In this document: one piece after another, positions 54,053-63,731 of the stretch | How the letters are laid out: each line of letters begins with the position of its first letter | Numbering within the stretch: the first letter of the stretch is position 1 | Source: CAYRFQ01 sp964423615 | GTDB lineage: Bacteria > Planctomycetota > Planctomycetia > Gemmatales > Gemmataceae | Length of the DNA: 64,000 nucleotides | Reading direction: 5' to 3' | NCBI GenBank assembly: GCA_964423615.1 | Contig: CAYRFQ010000006.1 | Span: 62,001-126,000, forward strand | Position numbers and translations under genes: made by a program | The notes under the pieces: generated by a model | The model's input: only the letters and a program-made list of their open reading frames with translations | Database searches by the model: none | What the model was told of the DNA's origin: nothing

Positions 54053-55072
54053 CTACTCTGGCTTTACCCATTGGCCTCCTCTGTAGACACATTTTGCCGG
54101 ATCAAATTCGGTGACGTGTCGGACCGAAAGGACTCGTGTCGTTCCCAGTTTGCCATTCCCAACGAGGACCGACCAGGGTTCGGTTTTCCAATCTTTGTTG
54201 GCAATGGCACCGGTCTTCGCCGAAGCGTGAGCCAACTCGATTTCCAGGATCATCCGTCGTTGTTTGGCGGTTAAAGTTGTCCGTCTGGGGTAGCCGTGGC
54301 AATCTTTACAGATGTGCCACCCTTTGCCTTTACAATCGACACAAGCGGCGAGCCCAGGACCTTTACACAGAGTACATTTCTGTTGCCCGGAGGTACAACC
54401 ACACTCCTGACATCCTTCACACAACTTGAGGAACTGGTCGTAGCTCATTAATCCGGAGTGTTGCTGGAAGGCCTCGAGCACTCCTGCTTTTTGCCCGTGC
54501 TCCAAGGCCAACTTGGCCTTTCCTCGCCGTAGGTATCGCAACGCCTTGACGAGATTCTCCTGGGCTTCATCCGAGGCCTTTTGTTGGGGGACCTTTTGGA
54601 GCAAAACTTTGTGTTCGCCTCTCGAAAATGCGTAAGCGACGGCTCGAAACGCACGCACCTCTTGTGGACTTCTCGCGAGTTTTTCCATCCGCCGAAACGC
54701 AAATTCTCCATAGCCATCAGGATTTTTGTACGCGCAAATCAAGAATAGACGAAGCGCGGTGTCTCGAGCATCGGGATCGCTCCGTTGGATGTACAGCTCG
54801 TTGGCGTATTCGTAATACTGAATAAGTCGTTTTGGAGTCAGACGACTCAATCGCATGGGGTCGACTGCTTGAGTGACCTTGACGTGTCGTCTCAAATACG
54901 TTTTGGTTCTTGTCGAGCCATCGAACCGAATTGTAATCTCCGTTTGACTCGAAGACACGTAATGTCCCTTGACCTTGGTACCGTCATTGAACTCGAGGAT
55001 GATCGACCAAGCAGGCAACGGTACCAGGATCACCAACACGAATACCAACAAAGGTCGAACGAATGGTCTCAT
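54053..55072 (-). CDS. Exported protein with DnaJ-type zinc-finger region
   Basis: A 339-residue protein with a signal peptide (FVRPLLVFVLVILVPLPAWS). Residues 25-75 form a small beta domain (LEFNDGTKVKGHYVSSSQT). Residues 80-200 are helical, TPR-like (YEYANELYIQRSDPDARDTA). Residues 215-260 have CEGCQECGCTSGQ, CTLCKGPGLAACVDC and KGWHICKDC, four CxxC pairs like the DnaJ central zinc finger (CxxCxGxG). No J domain is present. Zinc-finger chaperone modules outside the cytoplasm are unusual. A GAGGG site precedes the ATG; the gene lies 41 bases after the 780-residue gene. Confidence 0.75.
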   Translation of the reverse strand: MRPFVRPLLVFVLVILVPLPAWSIILEFNDGTKVKGHYVSSSQTEITIRFDGSTRTKTYLRRHVKVTQAVDPMRLSRLTPKRLIQYYEYANELYIQRSDPDARDTALRLFLICAYKNPDGYGEFAFRRMEKLARSPQEVRAFRAVAYAFSRGEHKVLLQKVPQQKASDEAQENLVKALRYLRRGKAKLALEHGQKAGVLEAFQQHSGLMSYDQFLKLCEGCQECGCTSGQQKCTLCKGPGLAACVDCKGKGWHICKDCHGYPRRTTLTAKQRRMILEIELAHASAKTGAIANKDWKTEPWSVLVGNGKLGTTRVLSVRHVTEFDPAKCVYRGGQWVKPE

Positions 55073-55113
55073 GAGTTGCCCTCACCATTGGGTCATTGTG
55101 TTTCGAGGATGAT

Positions 55114-57456
55114 TCACTCATCATTACTTGTTGTATCGTTTCGTGACAGCATCAGTGCTCGCATTCGCACCAAATGTCTTTCTCCTTGCCACAGCTGACC
55201 CAGCACCAGAGATTCTGCTTGCATGGCTTGGCCGCAATCGTGGTAGATAGCTCTGGCGGCGTTCCAGTCGTCCGGACATTCCTCGGCGACCTTGATGGCG
55301 AGTAAGCTGAGCCAGACTTGCTGCATCAATACAAGACGCTGCAAATCGTTATCGGCAACATAATCAGTGGCTCGTATACGCGCCGCAAGCATCTCGAGCT
55401 TGGACTTCGCGGACGGATTGAGTTTGGATGACCTTATGCGGACCCGGACGTGATCGACAAGCGTTTTGACCACTTCGGAGGATTTCTCGAGGTCCGGACC
55501 AATGGTCGCACCGTGGAGTTCCGCACGCAGTCGGTACAAATCTCGCAGGATGAGTTGGGCCGCATCGGCCTTGAGTACTCGCGGTCTCTCGCCGATCACG
55601 GTTTGGAGCAATTCTTTGCGAAACGCCTCTTTCCATTCTTTTTCCGGCAACGTAATACGTCTCCCGAGAATGAGTGTGGCGATTTTTTGCGCCGCAACCC
55701 GAGTCGTTGTCTGCTTCTCGTCGATCATGTCGGCAAATGCCAGCGGCAAGTTTTTGAACTTTGCAGCCAACATCGGCAACACCTGAATGGCTTTGAACTC
55801 AGGGTTGAGTGGATCAACCTTCAGCCATAAGTAATACCGCGCAAGGTATTCGGCTTGTTGGGTGTTCAACTCCTTGGCCCGCTCGTTTACGACGAGGATG
55901 TGAATCGCGATCAGTCGTTGCTCTACTTTTGCCCTGAGTTGAAGGCGTTTGAAGGCTTCCGCGACAACTTCTTGCTCTGTCAAATCCTCCGGGAATGGAT
56001 ACGCTTTCAGGTTTTTGGGGAGCTTTTGTACTGCTGGTTCTTTTCGAATGGCAGTTTCCGCTTTGTTCACTTTCGACAAATAATCTGTCAACGTAGGGGG
56101 TTTATTCGCGAGGTTATCGAATGTCGGGAGTTTTTCCTGAGTCAGAGCGGAACCGAGCGATGCAATGACCGCTAGGTCGATTGTTCCCTTGAGGAGGTTT
56201 TCTATTGTGGTAGGCTTTTCGTTCTTGAGGACGTGCTTGGCTAACGCTTGCCAACTAGCCACACGTGAGGCATTCGATTCCTTTGGTTCGATTTTCTTGG
56301 GCTCAGAGTCCTTTGGCTCGACCTTCGTGGACGGACTTGTCGGTTCCGTTCCAGTGGGGGGCATCGGATTCGAGATTGATGGAGCGTTGAAAGCCAGTTC
56401 CAGTCGTTGTCGGAAGATTTGTCGCTCTTTCCGATCCAGATACTTGCTCATCCACGGAGTCACTGAGACGCCTAAAGTTCTTGCCTTTGCCTTCTCGCGT
56501 GTCTGTAACTCTTCGATGATATTCAAGAACCGATAGGCCAGTTTCTTACCGCAAAACGGACCCAAGGCGACTCTGTTTACGACTTGCAATTCGGCTGCGA
56601 GAATCTTCTCTAAATCTTGGCGAATGAGTTTCGCTCTGGATTCCGGCGTCTCGGTTTCCTCCAGGATTCTGACGCATACTTCCATCGCCCAGAAGGCACG
56701 CCCACATTCCCCTTTTTCTGTGCCGGCTTTGGGCGGCATAAGCTCCAACAGTTTGTGGCGAATGTGCATGGCATTCGCATCCACAGATTCGGTGGCATAA
56801 CTCCGAACAAGGACGTGTTGCAAAGGATCCGAGTCCGAAATGGCATTTGGTTGAGCAAGCACTTCGAGTTTGCCCAAAACGCGATTCCATGCCGCGGCCC
56901 GTTTGGTTGCGTCCGCAACTTTGAGCGACGCAAACAATTTCGCCTGATCCGGATAGTTCTTCTCGGCATCTCGGATTAGAGAGAGCAACTTTTCATCGCT
57001 GAGCGACGGCTCAAGAGGACTAATGTAGATTTTTTGCTTCTTGGATTCTTCTTTATTGTTCAAAGTCGATTTGCTTTTGTTGTCCTTCGAACTGTCGTCA
57101 ACAATCGTCTCCGTTCCGTCCGTATCGGTTTTGTTCATCTTGAACTGAATGGCGTACCAAATCGCAATGCCACCGAAGACAAGTACCAAAATGAGTATCA
57201 ACAATAGCCCAATGATTTTCCCGATGCCCACAGGCTCGGGGACGTGCGCTGCCAGGATAACTTGCTGCGTTTCGGCCTCCGTAAGCCCCAACTGTGTTCC
57301 CGCGTCATGCAGTTCGCGACTGGTGAGCCCGAAATGGTGTACCAATTGCGCGAGTAGACCCAGACTTTGGTCGTTGAATCCGTTCGTCTGCTGCAACACG
57401 ATCTGGCCTTGAGATAAAAAACCGGCCATGTTGGTAGCCGCATCGCGGGTCTCCAT
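55114..57456 (-). CDS. Hypothetical large single-pass membrane protein
   Basis: A 780-residue protein with a good GAGGAA site. Residues 1-70 are helical with Gln/Leu-rich segments (LSQGQIVLQQTNGFNDQSLG). One transmembrane helix (IIGLLLILILVLVFGGIAIWYAI) is at about 80-102, then a Lys/Asp/Ser-rich linker. The rest (150-780) is almost entirely helical, interrupted by a Pro/Thr/Glu-rich tract near 365-395 (PPTGTEPTSPSTKVEPKDSEP). No enzymatic motif is recognised; it looks like a scaffold protein. It is probably co-transcribed with the zinc-finger protein that follows. Confidence 0.78.
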   Translation of the reverse strand: METRDAATNMAGFLSQGQIVLQQTNGFNDQSLGLLAQLVHHFGLTSRELHDAGTQLGLTEAETQQVILAAHVPEPVGIGKIIGLLLILILVLVFGGIAIWYAIQFKMNKTDTDGTETIVDDSSKDNKSKSTLNNKEESKKQKIYISPLEPSLSDEKLLSLIRDAEKNYPDQAKLFASLKVADATKRAAAWNRVLGKLEVLAQPNAISDSDPLQHVLVRSYATESVDANAMHIRHKLLELMPPKAGTEKGECGRAFWAMEVCVRILEETETPESRAKLIRQDLEKILAAELQVVNRVALGPFCGKKLAYRFLNIIEELQTREKAKARTLGVSVTPWMSKYLDRKERQIFRQRLELAFNAPSISNPMPPTGTEPTSPSTKVEPKDSEPKKIEPKESNASRVASWQALAKHVLKNEKPTTIENLLKGTIDLAVIASLGSALTQEKLPTFDNLANKPPTLTDYLSKVNKAETAIRKEPAVQKLPKNLKAYPFPEDLTEQEVVAEAFKRLQLRAKVEQRLIAIHILVVNERAKELNTQQAEYLARYYLWLKVDPLNPEFKAIQVLPMLAAKFKNLPLAFADMIDEKQTTTRVAAQKIATLILGRRITLPEKEWKEAFRKELLQTVIGERPRVLKADAAQLILRDLYRLRAELHGATIGPDLEKSSEVVKTLVDHVRVRIRSSKLNPSAKSKLEMLAARIRATDYVADNDLQRLVLMQQVWLSLLAIKVAEECPDDWNAARAIYHDCGQAMQAESLVLGQLWQGERHLVRMRALMLSRNDTTSNDE

Positions 57457-57924
57457 GACGTTTTCCTCAGTGGTGTTGAAAGGAATTGGAGGAGTCTGTC
57501 AACTCGAATATCGACTCCAACTTCAGTGAACCCTTGCACCTAAGTAGAAATACAGCTTGACGATCGGTTCTTGGTGCGGTCAACTTAGGCAATAGAGAAG
57601 GCGATGGATTACGATCTTATTTGACCTATTGTAGTTTGTCGAACGGGGAGGATCACCCCAAACTGTCCGGCGGGTCACAAGTGAAGGATTTTTACCGACA
57701 GTGGTCTGTGCAAGTTGCTTTGTTGGTTGAGGTTGAGTTGGCACCAATCCGAAACGCAAGCGAGAAGTTACGGCTTGGACCGGAGTCCGAAGCTCGAACG
57801 AAGGGTCGGGACACGACACCGAACCGCAGGAGAGGAGCCCAAGACCAACCTTCACAAATCAAGATGAGCGGACCAGTAAGACTTTTTTTGCTGCGGCGTT
57901 CCGCAGCCGGCAAGGAAAATCACC
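57457..57924. other. Divergent intergenic region
   Basis: About 470 bases with divergent genes on both sides. No promoter boxes, repeats or genes were identified with confidence. Confidence 0.4.
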
Positions 57925-58614
57925 GTGCGAAATCAGGCGAAGTTGATTGTGTTGACTGGGGTGACAAAAGGCTTGGGACGGGCTTTGACAGCCCGATTTA
58001 TCGAAGAAGGGCACACAGTATTGGGTTGTGGTCGGTCGCGAGAGGCGATTGAGGATTTACAACAACGCTTCGGACCTCCGAACGATTTTCAAGCCGTCAA
58101 TGTGGCCCGGGAATCCGAAGTGGAACGGTGGGCGGCTCGCTTGATATCCACTTTTGGACCTCCCGATGTGTTGATCAACAACGCCGCCGTGATCAATAAA
58201 AACGCGCCGCTGTGGCAAGTTCCCGCTGATGAATTCGACCATCTTGTGGACATCAACATCAAGGGCGTGGCGAACGTCATCCGACACTTTGTTCCGGCCA
58301 TGACTTCCCGTGGCGTCGGCATCATTGCCAATTTCAGTTCGACGTGGGGGCGCTCGACGTCTCCGGAAGTCGCCCCCTACTGCGCCTCGAAGTTTGCCAT
58401 TGAGGGCCTGACACAGGCTCTGGCTCAAGAACTACCCAAAGGTATGGCCGCGGTGCCTGTCAATCCTGGCATCATTGACACGGACATGCTCCGCAGTTGC
58501 TTCGGTGAGGCTGCTGGCGATTATCCATCCCCCGAGAAATGGTCCAAAAAAGCGGTTCCATTTCTTCTCGGGCTGAAAGGCCGCGACAACGGCAAGTCTG
58601 TCAGTGTGAAATAA
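57925..58614 (+). CDS. Short-chain dehydrogenase/reductase
   Basis: A 229-residue SDR with a GTG start at 57925 (AAGGAAAATCACC before it). Cofactor motif TGVTKGLGRAL (TGxxxGxG); NNAAVINK; catalytic Ser in NFSSTWGRS; Y-x3-K in YCASKFAIEGLTQAL; and PGIIDTDM. A cytoplasmic NAD(P)H-dependent oxidoreductase; the substrate is unknown. It ends 7 bases before the stop of the convergent methyltransferase. Confidence 0.93.
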   Translation: MRNQAKLIVLTGVTKGLGRALTARFIEEGHTVLGCGRSREAIEDLQQRFGPPNDFQAVNVARESEVERWAARLISTFGPPDVLINNAAVINKNAPLWQVPADEFDHLVDINIKGVANVIRHFVPAMTSRGVGIIANFSSTWGRSTSPEVAPYCASKFAIEGLTQALAQELPKGMAAVPVNPGIIDTDMLRSCFGEAAGDYPSPEKWSKKAVPFLLGLKGRDNGKSVSVK

Positions 58615-58621
58615 GGCAAGG

Positions 58622-59236
58622 TTACTGGGGAGCTTTCTTGCGTACAAAGCACGACCACGCAAGAAAATTCTCGTCTGTCCCGGGCGGCGAATCGAAACGA
58701 AACTCCCGCAGCTCTTCGATCGTAAACAAGCTCCCGATTTCGGTTCGCAGTTCTTCCTCACTGACGACCGGCGGGCCTTTTTCTTGTCTCGGTTCTTTTG
58801 CGTTTCCAGTTAGAACTAAACCAATTGCATCCAGCGTGGTTAGCCGATCCAAGTTCGCGAGATACTTTTGCGGCTCCGTTCGTCGCACGACGTGATAGCA
58901 CCCTCGGTCAAAAAAGAACGGAAACGTCTCCACAAGTTGAACGTCCTCGAGCATGTCCACCGGAAGAAACCGAACCCGCCTATGGGAAGCCTTGCTGCGA
59001 GCGATTTCGATAGCCGTTGGCGAGAGGTCCACTCCCGTGACTTCAAAACCTTGGTCGGCGAGCCAGAGACTGTTGGTTCCGGTGCCGCAACCAATTTCCA
59101 ACACGCGACAAGGGGTGATGTGGTGTTCTTTCACAACTCGGACGAGTTCCGATGAGGGCCGCTGTGTGTCCCACGGAAGGTCATTATTCTGATACGCTTG
59201 GTCCCATCGAGAAAAACGGTCCTCAGATCGTTCCAT
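58622..59236 (-). CDS. Class I SAM-dependent methyltransferase
   Basis: A 204-residue protein from the ATG at 59236 (GAGGAT site; an in-frame upstream start at 59335 is unlikely). Motif I is VLEIGCGTGTNSLWLADQG, followed by VTGVDLSPTAIEIAR (acidic end of strand 2) and FFDRGCYHVVR (motif IV position). The start FSRWDQAYQNNDLPWDTQRP resembles TehB/thiopurine-type small-molecule methyltransferases. It is convergent with the SDR gene. Confidence 0.93.
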   Translation of the reverse strand: MERSEDRFSRWDQAYQNNDLPWDTQRPSSELVRVVKEHHITPCRVLEIGCGTGTNSLWLADQGFEVTGVDLSPTAIEIARSKASHRRVRFLPVDMLEDVQLVETFPFFFDRGCYHVVRRTEPQKYLANLDRLTTLDAIGLVLTGNAKEPRQEKGPPVVSEEELRTEIGSLFTIEELREFRFDSPPGTDENFLAWSCFVRKKAPQ

Positions 59237-59522
59237 TTTGATTATCCTCTCGATTTGTTGTTGTAAAAAAATCAGGCACTGTCGGGTCGTTGCGGTCTGG
59301 TCCGAAGCTACTCTGGAGCCACAAATTGTAGCCAAGTTCTATTGGCTGTGGAAAACGTGTTTGAAGTGTCGGGTGACCTAACCAACACCTTGTTGATCGT
59401 TCGTCCACTACCTACAATACAGATGCAATAATTGCGGGCGACGGCTTACGCTGAAATGTGTGACCCGAGACCTGCTTCTGAATCCTCAGTCAGACTCGAT
59501 CTTTCTACTCAGGCTCACCTCG

Positions 59523-61106
59523 ATGGAAGAACTTCAACACGAATGCGGAATCGCCGCAGTCTACCATTTCGAAAACTCAGAGCCTTCGAAAATTGCTCCT
59601 CGTTCGAGTCCCCAAGAAGTCAACCGGCTTCTGCCACGAATGCTACTCGACCTGCAGAATCGAGGACAACTCGCCGCTGGCATCAGCACGTTCAACCCAA
59701 ATCGCGAGAAGATCTTAGACACATACAAGCAGATTGGTGGTGTCATCGAGGCGTTCCGACTGAGCCACGAAGGCAAGCACGAGTCGATCATGCGCGATTA
59801 CGCGGGGCGAGCTGGAATAGGGCACGTTCGTTATGCGACTTGTGGCAAAAACGACCATGCTTCGGCCCAACCGTTCGAACGCAAGCACGGGTGCAAGTGG
59901 AAATGGTTTTCGATCGGTTTCAACGGTCAGCTATCGAATTATAAAGACTTACGCAAGGAGTTGTTGACGTTCGACGACTACCATCTGGTCCACAACGTCG
60001 ATACCGAGATCATCGAGCACTACCTCGGGTACGAACTGCACAAGTACGACGACCGCCCGGACCTGGTTCAAGTCTTCGGCAATTTGGCGAAGCGGTTCGA
60101 CGGTGCCTACAATATTGTCTATTTGAACGCGATGGGCGACATGGCAATCGTCCGCGACCCGAAAGGTTTCCGGCCGTTGTGCTTTGCTTTGGACGGACCG
60201 TTGTTCGCGGCGGCCAGTGAAAGTGTTCCCTTACAGAACCTAGGCTTCCGTGAGATCTGCTCGCTCGAGCCGGGCGAGATGATCGTCATTCAAGACAATC
60301 AACTCAGGATCGAGAGGTATGCGGAATCGCAGTCCAAGTCCCACTGTTTCTTCGAATGGATCTACTTCGCGAACGTTGCCAGTACGCTCGATAGTCGAGG
60401 GGTTTATGTCACGCGTTCGGCACTCGGAAAACAACTCGCCCGACAAGAACGAGAACTTGGACGTGTGCCGCTCGACAACGAGACGATCGTTGTCCCGGTT
60501 CCAGACACGGGAAAAGCCGCCGCCGACGCAATGGCTTACGAGTTGAATTTGCCATCCCTGGAGGGGATCATCCGGAACCGATACATCGGTCGTACGTTCA
60601 TCGAAGGCCAGAATCGTGCCGACCGTGTCCGAATGAAGTACACTCCACTCCGCGAAGTCCTCGAGGGCAAACGAGTTCTTCTCATAGAAGACACGATCGT
60701 CCGAAGTACAACATTGAAGTCGCTGCTTCATCACATCAAGGAACGCGGCAAAGCGAAAGAAATTCACGTTCGGATCGCCTGTCCCCCAATCATCGCGCCG
60801 TGTTTTTACGGCATCGACATGTCTACCATCGGCGAGCTGTTTGCCCCGAAACATATGGCTGGAAGAGTGCCGACGATCGAAGAACAAAATCAGATGGCCA
60901 AGGTCCTCGGTGCGGACAGCCTGTTTTACCTTCCCAAGGAAGGTATTTCTCTGGGAATCGGGCTGCCCGAAAGCGATTTGTGCCAGGGATGCATCACTGG
61001 CGAATATCCTACCCCAAAAGGACAAGAGCTTCATCAACTCGCGATGCTTAACCGGGATGGTAAAGCCGACAAACGCACGTATGAAGCCCCCAAAGTAACT
61101 GGGTAG
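59523..61106 (+). CDS. purF: Amidophosphoribosyltransferase
   Basis: First step of de novo purine synthesis: PRPP plus glutamine give phosphoribosylamine. From the ATG at 59523 the protein has 527 residues, with the N-terminal glutamine amidotransferase nucleophile at Cys8 (EECGIAAV-type, here HECGIAAVYHF) after a short propeptide. GIGHVRYAT and SIGFNGQLSNYKDL are typical of the glutaminase domain; VLLIEDTIVRSTTLKSLL is the PRPP-binding loop; CPPIIAPCFYGIDMST and GRVPTIEEQN follow. An alternative GTG at 59460 would add 21 residues. It is monocistronic. Confidence 0.96.
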   Translation: MEELQHECGIAAVYHFENSEPSKIAPRSSPQEVNRLLPRMLLDLQNRGQLAAGISTFNPNREKILDTYKQIGGVIEAFRLSHEGKHESIMRDYAGRAGIGHVRYATCGKNDHASAQPFERKHGCKWKWFSIGFNGQLSNYKDLRKELLTFDDYHLVHNVDTEIIEHYLGYELHKYDDRPDLVQVFGNLAKRFDGAYNIVYLNAMGDMAIVRDPKGFRPLCFALDGPLFAAASESVPLQNLGFREICSLEPGEMIVIQDNQLRIERYAESQSKSHCFFEWIYFANVASTLDSRGVYVTRSALGKQLARQERELGRVPLDNETIVVPVPDTGKAAADAMAYELNLPSLEGIIRNRYIGRTFIEGQNRADRVRMKYTPLREVLEGKRVLLIEDTIVRSTTLKSLLHHIKERGKAKEIHVRIACPPIIAPCFYGIDMSTIGELFAPKHMAGRVPTIEEQNQMAKVLGADSLFYLPKEGISLGIGLPESDLCQGCITGEYPTPKGQELHQLAMLNRDGKADKRTYEAPKVTG

Positions 61107-61227
61107 GATGGTTCCTGTCTCATCCGAGCAAGTCTCCTTTCTAACTCGCCTTGATCCCACTCTCGATTTTGGTAAAAGGCCTACGGAGTAATTCGGGTTC
61201 CCCAACAGGGATGAAGGGGGTGATGTC

Positions 61228-62073
61228 ATGTCAAGTCAAATGCTATTGGCATTACTGCTACTCCCAGCGTGCCTCTTGTCTGGGTGTTTTCCATATTTGG
61301 TGCCAGGACTAGACGTGACTGCCCCTGTTGACGTTTCGGACGCAGGAGATCAGGTCCATGCTTTCCGCGTAGACGGAGATACATCTACGACGTTCTGTAC
61401 AATGTCCGGCTTCAGCTGGTGGCCAATCACCTCTCATTCTCTCCAAAGACTATCAGTGAAGTCTGGAGTTATTCCGACGCAGGCGAAGGTGAGTTTGGAC
61501 CGAGGACTCGTCTGGCCCATGTTTTTTGGACCATGGTGTGCAGTTCTGCATAGTCACAAAGGCCTCCGTCTGCGCCTCTATCGGCCAGGATACCATGTGA
61601 TCGAAGTAAAACCTTGGCGACTGCAGTGGCGGCTGGAATGGAAACCAGCGGTAACTTTGGAAGATCGCGAAAGAGCGGTGGATACTCTTGTTGCCAACTA
61701 CACTTGTTCTGCTACATCAGATAGATGGGTGCGGTGGACCGAAGAAGAACTACTACAGAGAGTAGGATTGAGTCAAGAACCTTTGGAAGCCGGGGATCCA
61801 TACCAAGAGGCCGTTGATGGCATTTTCGTCGTCCCAGCGGTCACGTCAGATTCGAACAAGAGTCAGAGTTCGTCTGGGACTGAACCGGAGTATCATCTGA
61901 TTTCGGGACCTTTTCCTGGCTCACACTCAAAAGCTCATCAGGAGGTCTTACTCTTCATCGCTGCTGAGTATGAACGCCTGGCCGCCGAAAATGGCCAAAA
62001 TGATCCGAATCCGGCGACTCTTCAACGGCTACGAGACAAAGCCAGGACCATCCGCGAACTTGCAGCCCGGTAA
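61228..62073 (+). CDS. Hypothetical lipoprotein
   Basis: A 281-residue protein with a strong GGGGGTGAT site. Signal sequence MLLALLLLPACLLSGC, Cys20 being the lipidated residue. The body has WWPITSHS, GLVWPMFFGPWCAVL and GLRLRLYRPGYHVIEVKPW, beta-rich and tryptophan-rich, followed by a helical C-terminus (LFIAAEYERLAAENGQ, LRDKARTIRELAAR). No family is recognised. Codon use (many CTA/CTC/AGA) differs a little from neighbours. Confidence 0.72.
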   Translation: MSSQMLLALLLLPACLLSGCFPYLVPGLDVTAPVDVSDAGDQVHAFRVDGDTSTTFCTMSGFSWWPITSHSLQRLSVKSGVIPTQAKVSLDRGLVWPMFFGPWCAVLHSHKGLRLRLYRPGYHVIEVKPWRLQWRLEWKPAVTLEDRERAVDTLVANYTCSATSDRWVRWTEEELLQRVGLSQEPLEAGDPYQEAVDGIFVVPAVTSDSNKSQSSSGTEPEYHLISGPFPGSHSKAHQEVLLFIAAEYERLAAENGQNDPNPATLQRLRDKARTIRELAAR

Positions 62074-62085
62074 GGTGAACAGAAA

Positions 62086-63708
62086 CTATTTTGTAAACAT
62101 CATCTCACTACGTTTCCGTCGGAACGTATATATTTCCTCGTTATCGATATTGACTACTCGATACATAACTTCCGGATCATCCTTGGTCGTATCAAACTCG
62201 ACCAATCCGAACGAGCACTTTTGGTTATAGGATTTCAACGCGCCGTCTTTCGGCCCTGCCCTTCCATGAGTATGGACATTCGTCAGTCGTGAACTCATAA
62301 ACTCATAGAAGTCATATCCCTTTTTCCTTCGTGTCACTAACAGATCCGACCGATGACGATCCGCCGACATCAACAACACGCCTTCGATCCTGTGTTTTTC
62401 GATGAAGCGGAAGATAGTCTCACGTTCTCCCGGAAAGCCTGTCCATTTATCTGGATTTCCGCCAATCCATGGAACCGGAGAGATGATCACGATGAACTTC
62501 GCTTTCGAGTTCTGTAACGTCATGAGCAGCCACTGAAGTTGAGCAGGTCCCAGCATCGTTGGCATCTTCCCTTTACTCTTTCTCTTCGGAGTTCGATACA
62601 TCCGACCATCGAGGAAGATGAAGTGGATGTCGCCATGAATGAAATCGAACCAACAACCCGGCTGTTCTTTGCCGCCACCGAAATACGGATTGGGCCAGTT
62701 TTGCCGGAACACATTCCACACGGGGATTTTCCACTTGGGAGTTTTCAAATCAGGACCACCCGCGCAGTCATTCGTACCGAAATCGTGATCATCCCAGATG
62801 GCGTAGATTCCGGTATCCCTACAGAGCTTTCGAAAATCCGGCTGGGATTGGCGGCGATAGTAGAGATACCGTTGATAATCGGGAAACGTTGGGTGGTCGA
62901 TATAGACATTATCTCCGAGGAAGAAAAACAAATCGGGTTTGCGACCAGTAATGGTTTTCCACATGTGTGCGAACTTCGGAGTGTATGCCGCGCCTCCGCC
63001 GAAACCAATCCGGAGTTTGGTCGCTGTACCTTTTTTGGGAGCGGTCCGAAACGTGGGCCAAGGTTTCTTCAACTGTGACTTGCCGTCGATTACCACGTCG
63101 TAAGAATAGTTTGTTCCAGGTTCCAATTTGTGGACCGTGATGACAGTAGTGAAGTCGGTATTTACCGAAGTCTTGCCATTTCCTTTCATCATGGTTTCAC
63201 CGTTGCGTACCCGGACTTCTATCGACTTCGGAAAGGCCGTCCGCATCCAGAACTTTGCGCTGGTGGCTTCGATGTCACCGAGCATCGGACCATGAACCAA
63301 CCCACTCCCGTTCTGTTTGCGAAACTCGGCATAAGCCTTGTCTTTACGGATGTTCGAAACCCAGTTCCTTGGCCCGACCAGAAACCGCTCTGGTGGAAGT
63401 CCTTCACCAAGAGCCCGTTCGATCACCTTGTGAGCATCTTTGTGATTACCAAGTTGCGCGTGTGCAAGACCGAGAAAGAATAGCGACTCACCGTCTTGAG
63501 GATAATCAGCGAGCATCTTCTGGGATTGCGGAATGATGGATTGGTACTTTCCGCTAGTTGCCGCACGAGCCTTTTTGAGGTGGATGTGTCGGTAATCGCG
63601 AGGCCAGTGTTTAATCTGCTTTTCGTGGGTGAAGCCAGATACCACCGTTAGGTACCCCAACGTAAGTATCGAGCCGGCGATTGCGATGTAGAGGAAGAAT
63701 CGGTTCAT
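62086..63708 (-). CDS. Exported PhoD-like metallophosphoesterase
   Basis: From the ATG at 63708 the protein has 540 residues: a signal/anchor helix (FLYIAIAGSILTLGYLTVVS), a TPR-like pair (SLFFLGLAHAQLGNHKDAH), then an alkaline phosphatase D-type domain: N-terminal Ig-like segment (SAKFWMRTAFPKSIEVRV), FFLGDNVYIDHPTF (GDN metal ligands), IWDDHDFGTNDCAG and LLMSADRHRSD (metal His). PhoD-type enzymes hydrolyse phosphodiesters and release phosphate outside the cytoplasm with Fe/Ca cofactors. The upstream partial gene ends 23 bases before. Confidence 0.92.
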   Translation of the reverse strand: MNRFFLYIAIAGSILTLGYLTVVSGFTHEKQIKHWPRDYRHIHLKKARAATSGKYQSIIPQSQKMLADYPQDGESLFFLGLAHAQLGNHKDAHKVIERALGEGLPPERFLVGPRNWVSNIRKDKAYAEFRKQNGSGLVHGPMLGDIEATSAKFWMRTAFPKSIEVRVRNGETMMKGNGKTSVNTDFTTVITVHKLEPGTNYSYDVVIDGKSQLKKPWPTFRTAPKKGTATKLRIGFGGGAAYTPKFAHMWKTITGRKPDLFFFLGDNVYIDHPTFPDYQRYLYYRRQSQPDFRKLCRDTGIYAIWDDHDFGTNDCAGGPDLKTPKWKIPVWNVFRQNWPNPYFGGGKEQPGCWFDFIHGDIHFIFLDGRMYRTPKRKSKGKMPTMLGPAQLQWLLMTLQNSKAKFIVIISPVPWIGGNPDKWTGFPGERETIFRFIEKHRIEGVLLMSADRHRSDLLVTRRKKGYDFYEFMSSRLTNVHTHGRAGPKDGALKSYNQKCSFGLVEFDTTKDDPEVMYRVVNIDNEEIYTFRRKRSEMMFTK

Positions 63709-63731
63709 GAGTTGCGGACCCTTGGAAAGTA

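Noticed and set aside
60240..61229. 329-residue minus-strand frame opposite purF
   Set aside because: Shadow of purF, which has complete catalytic motifs.
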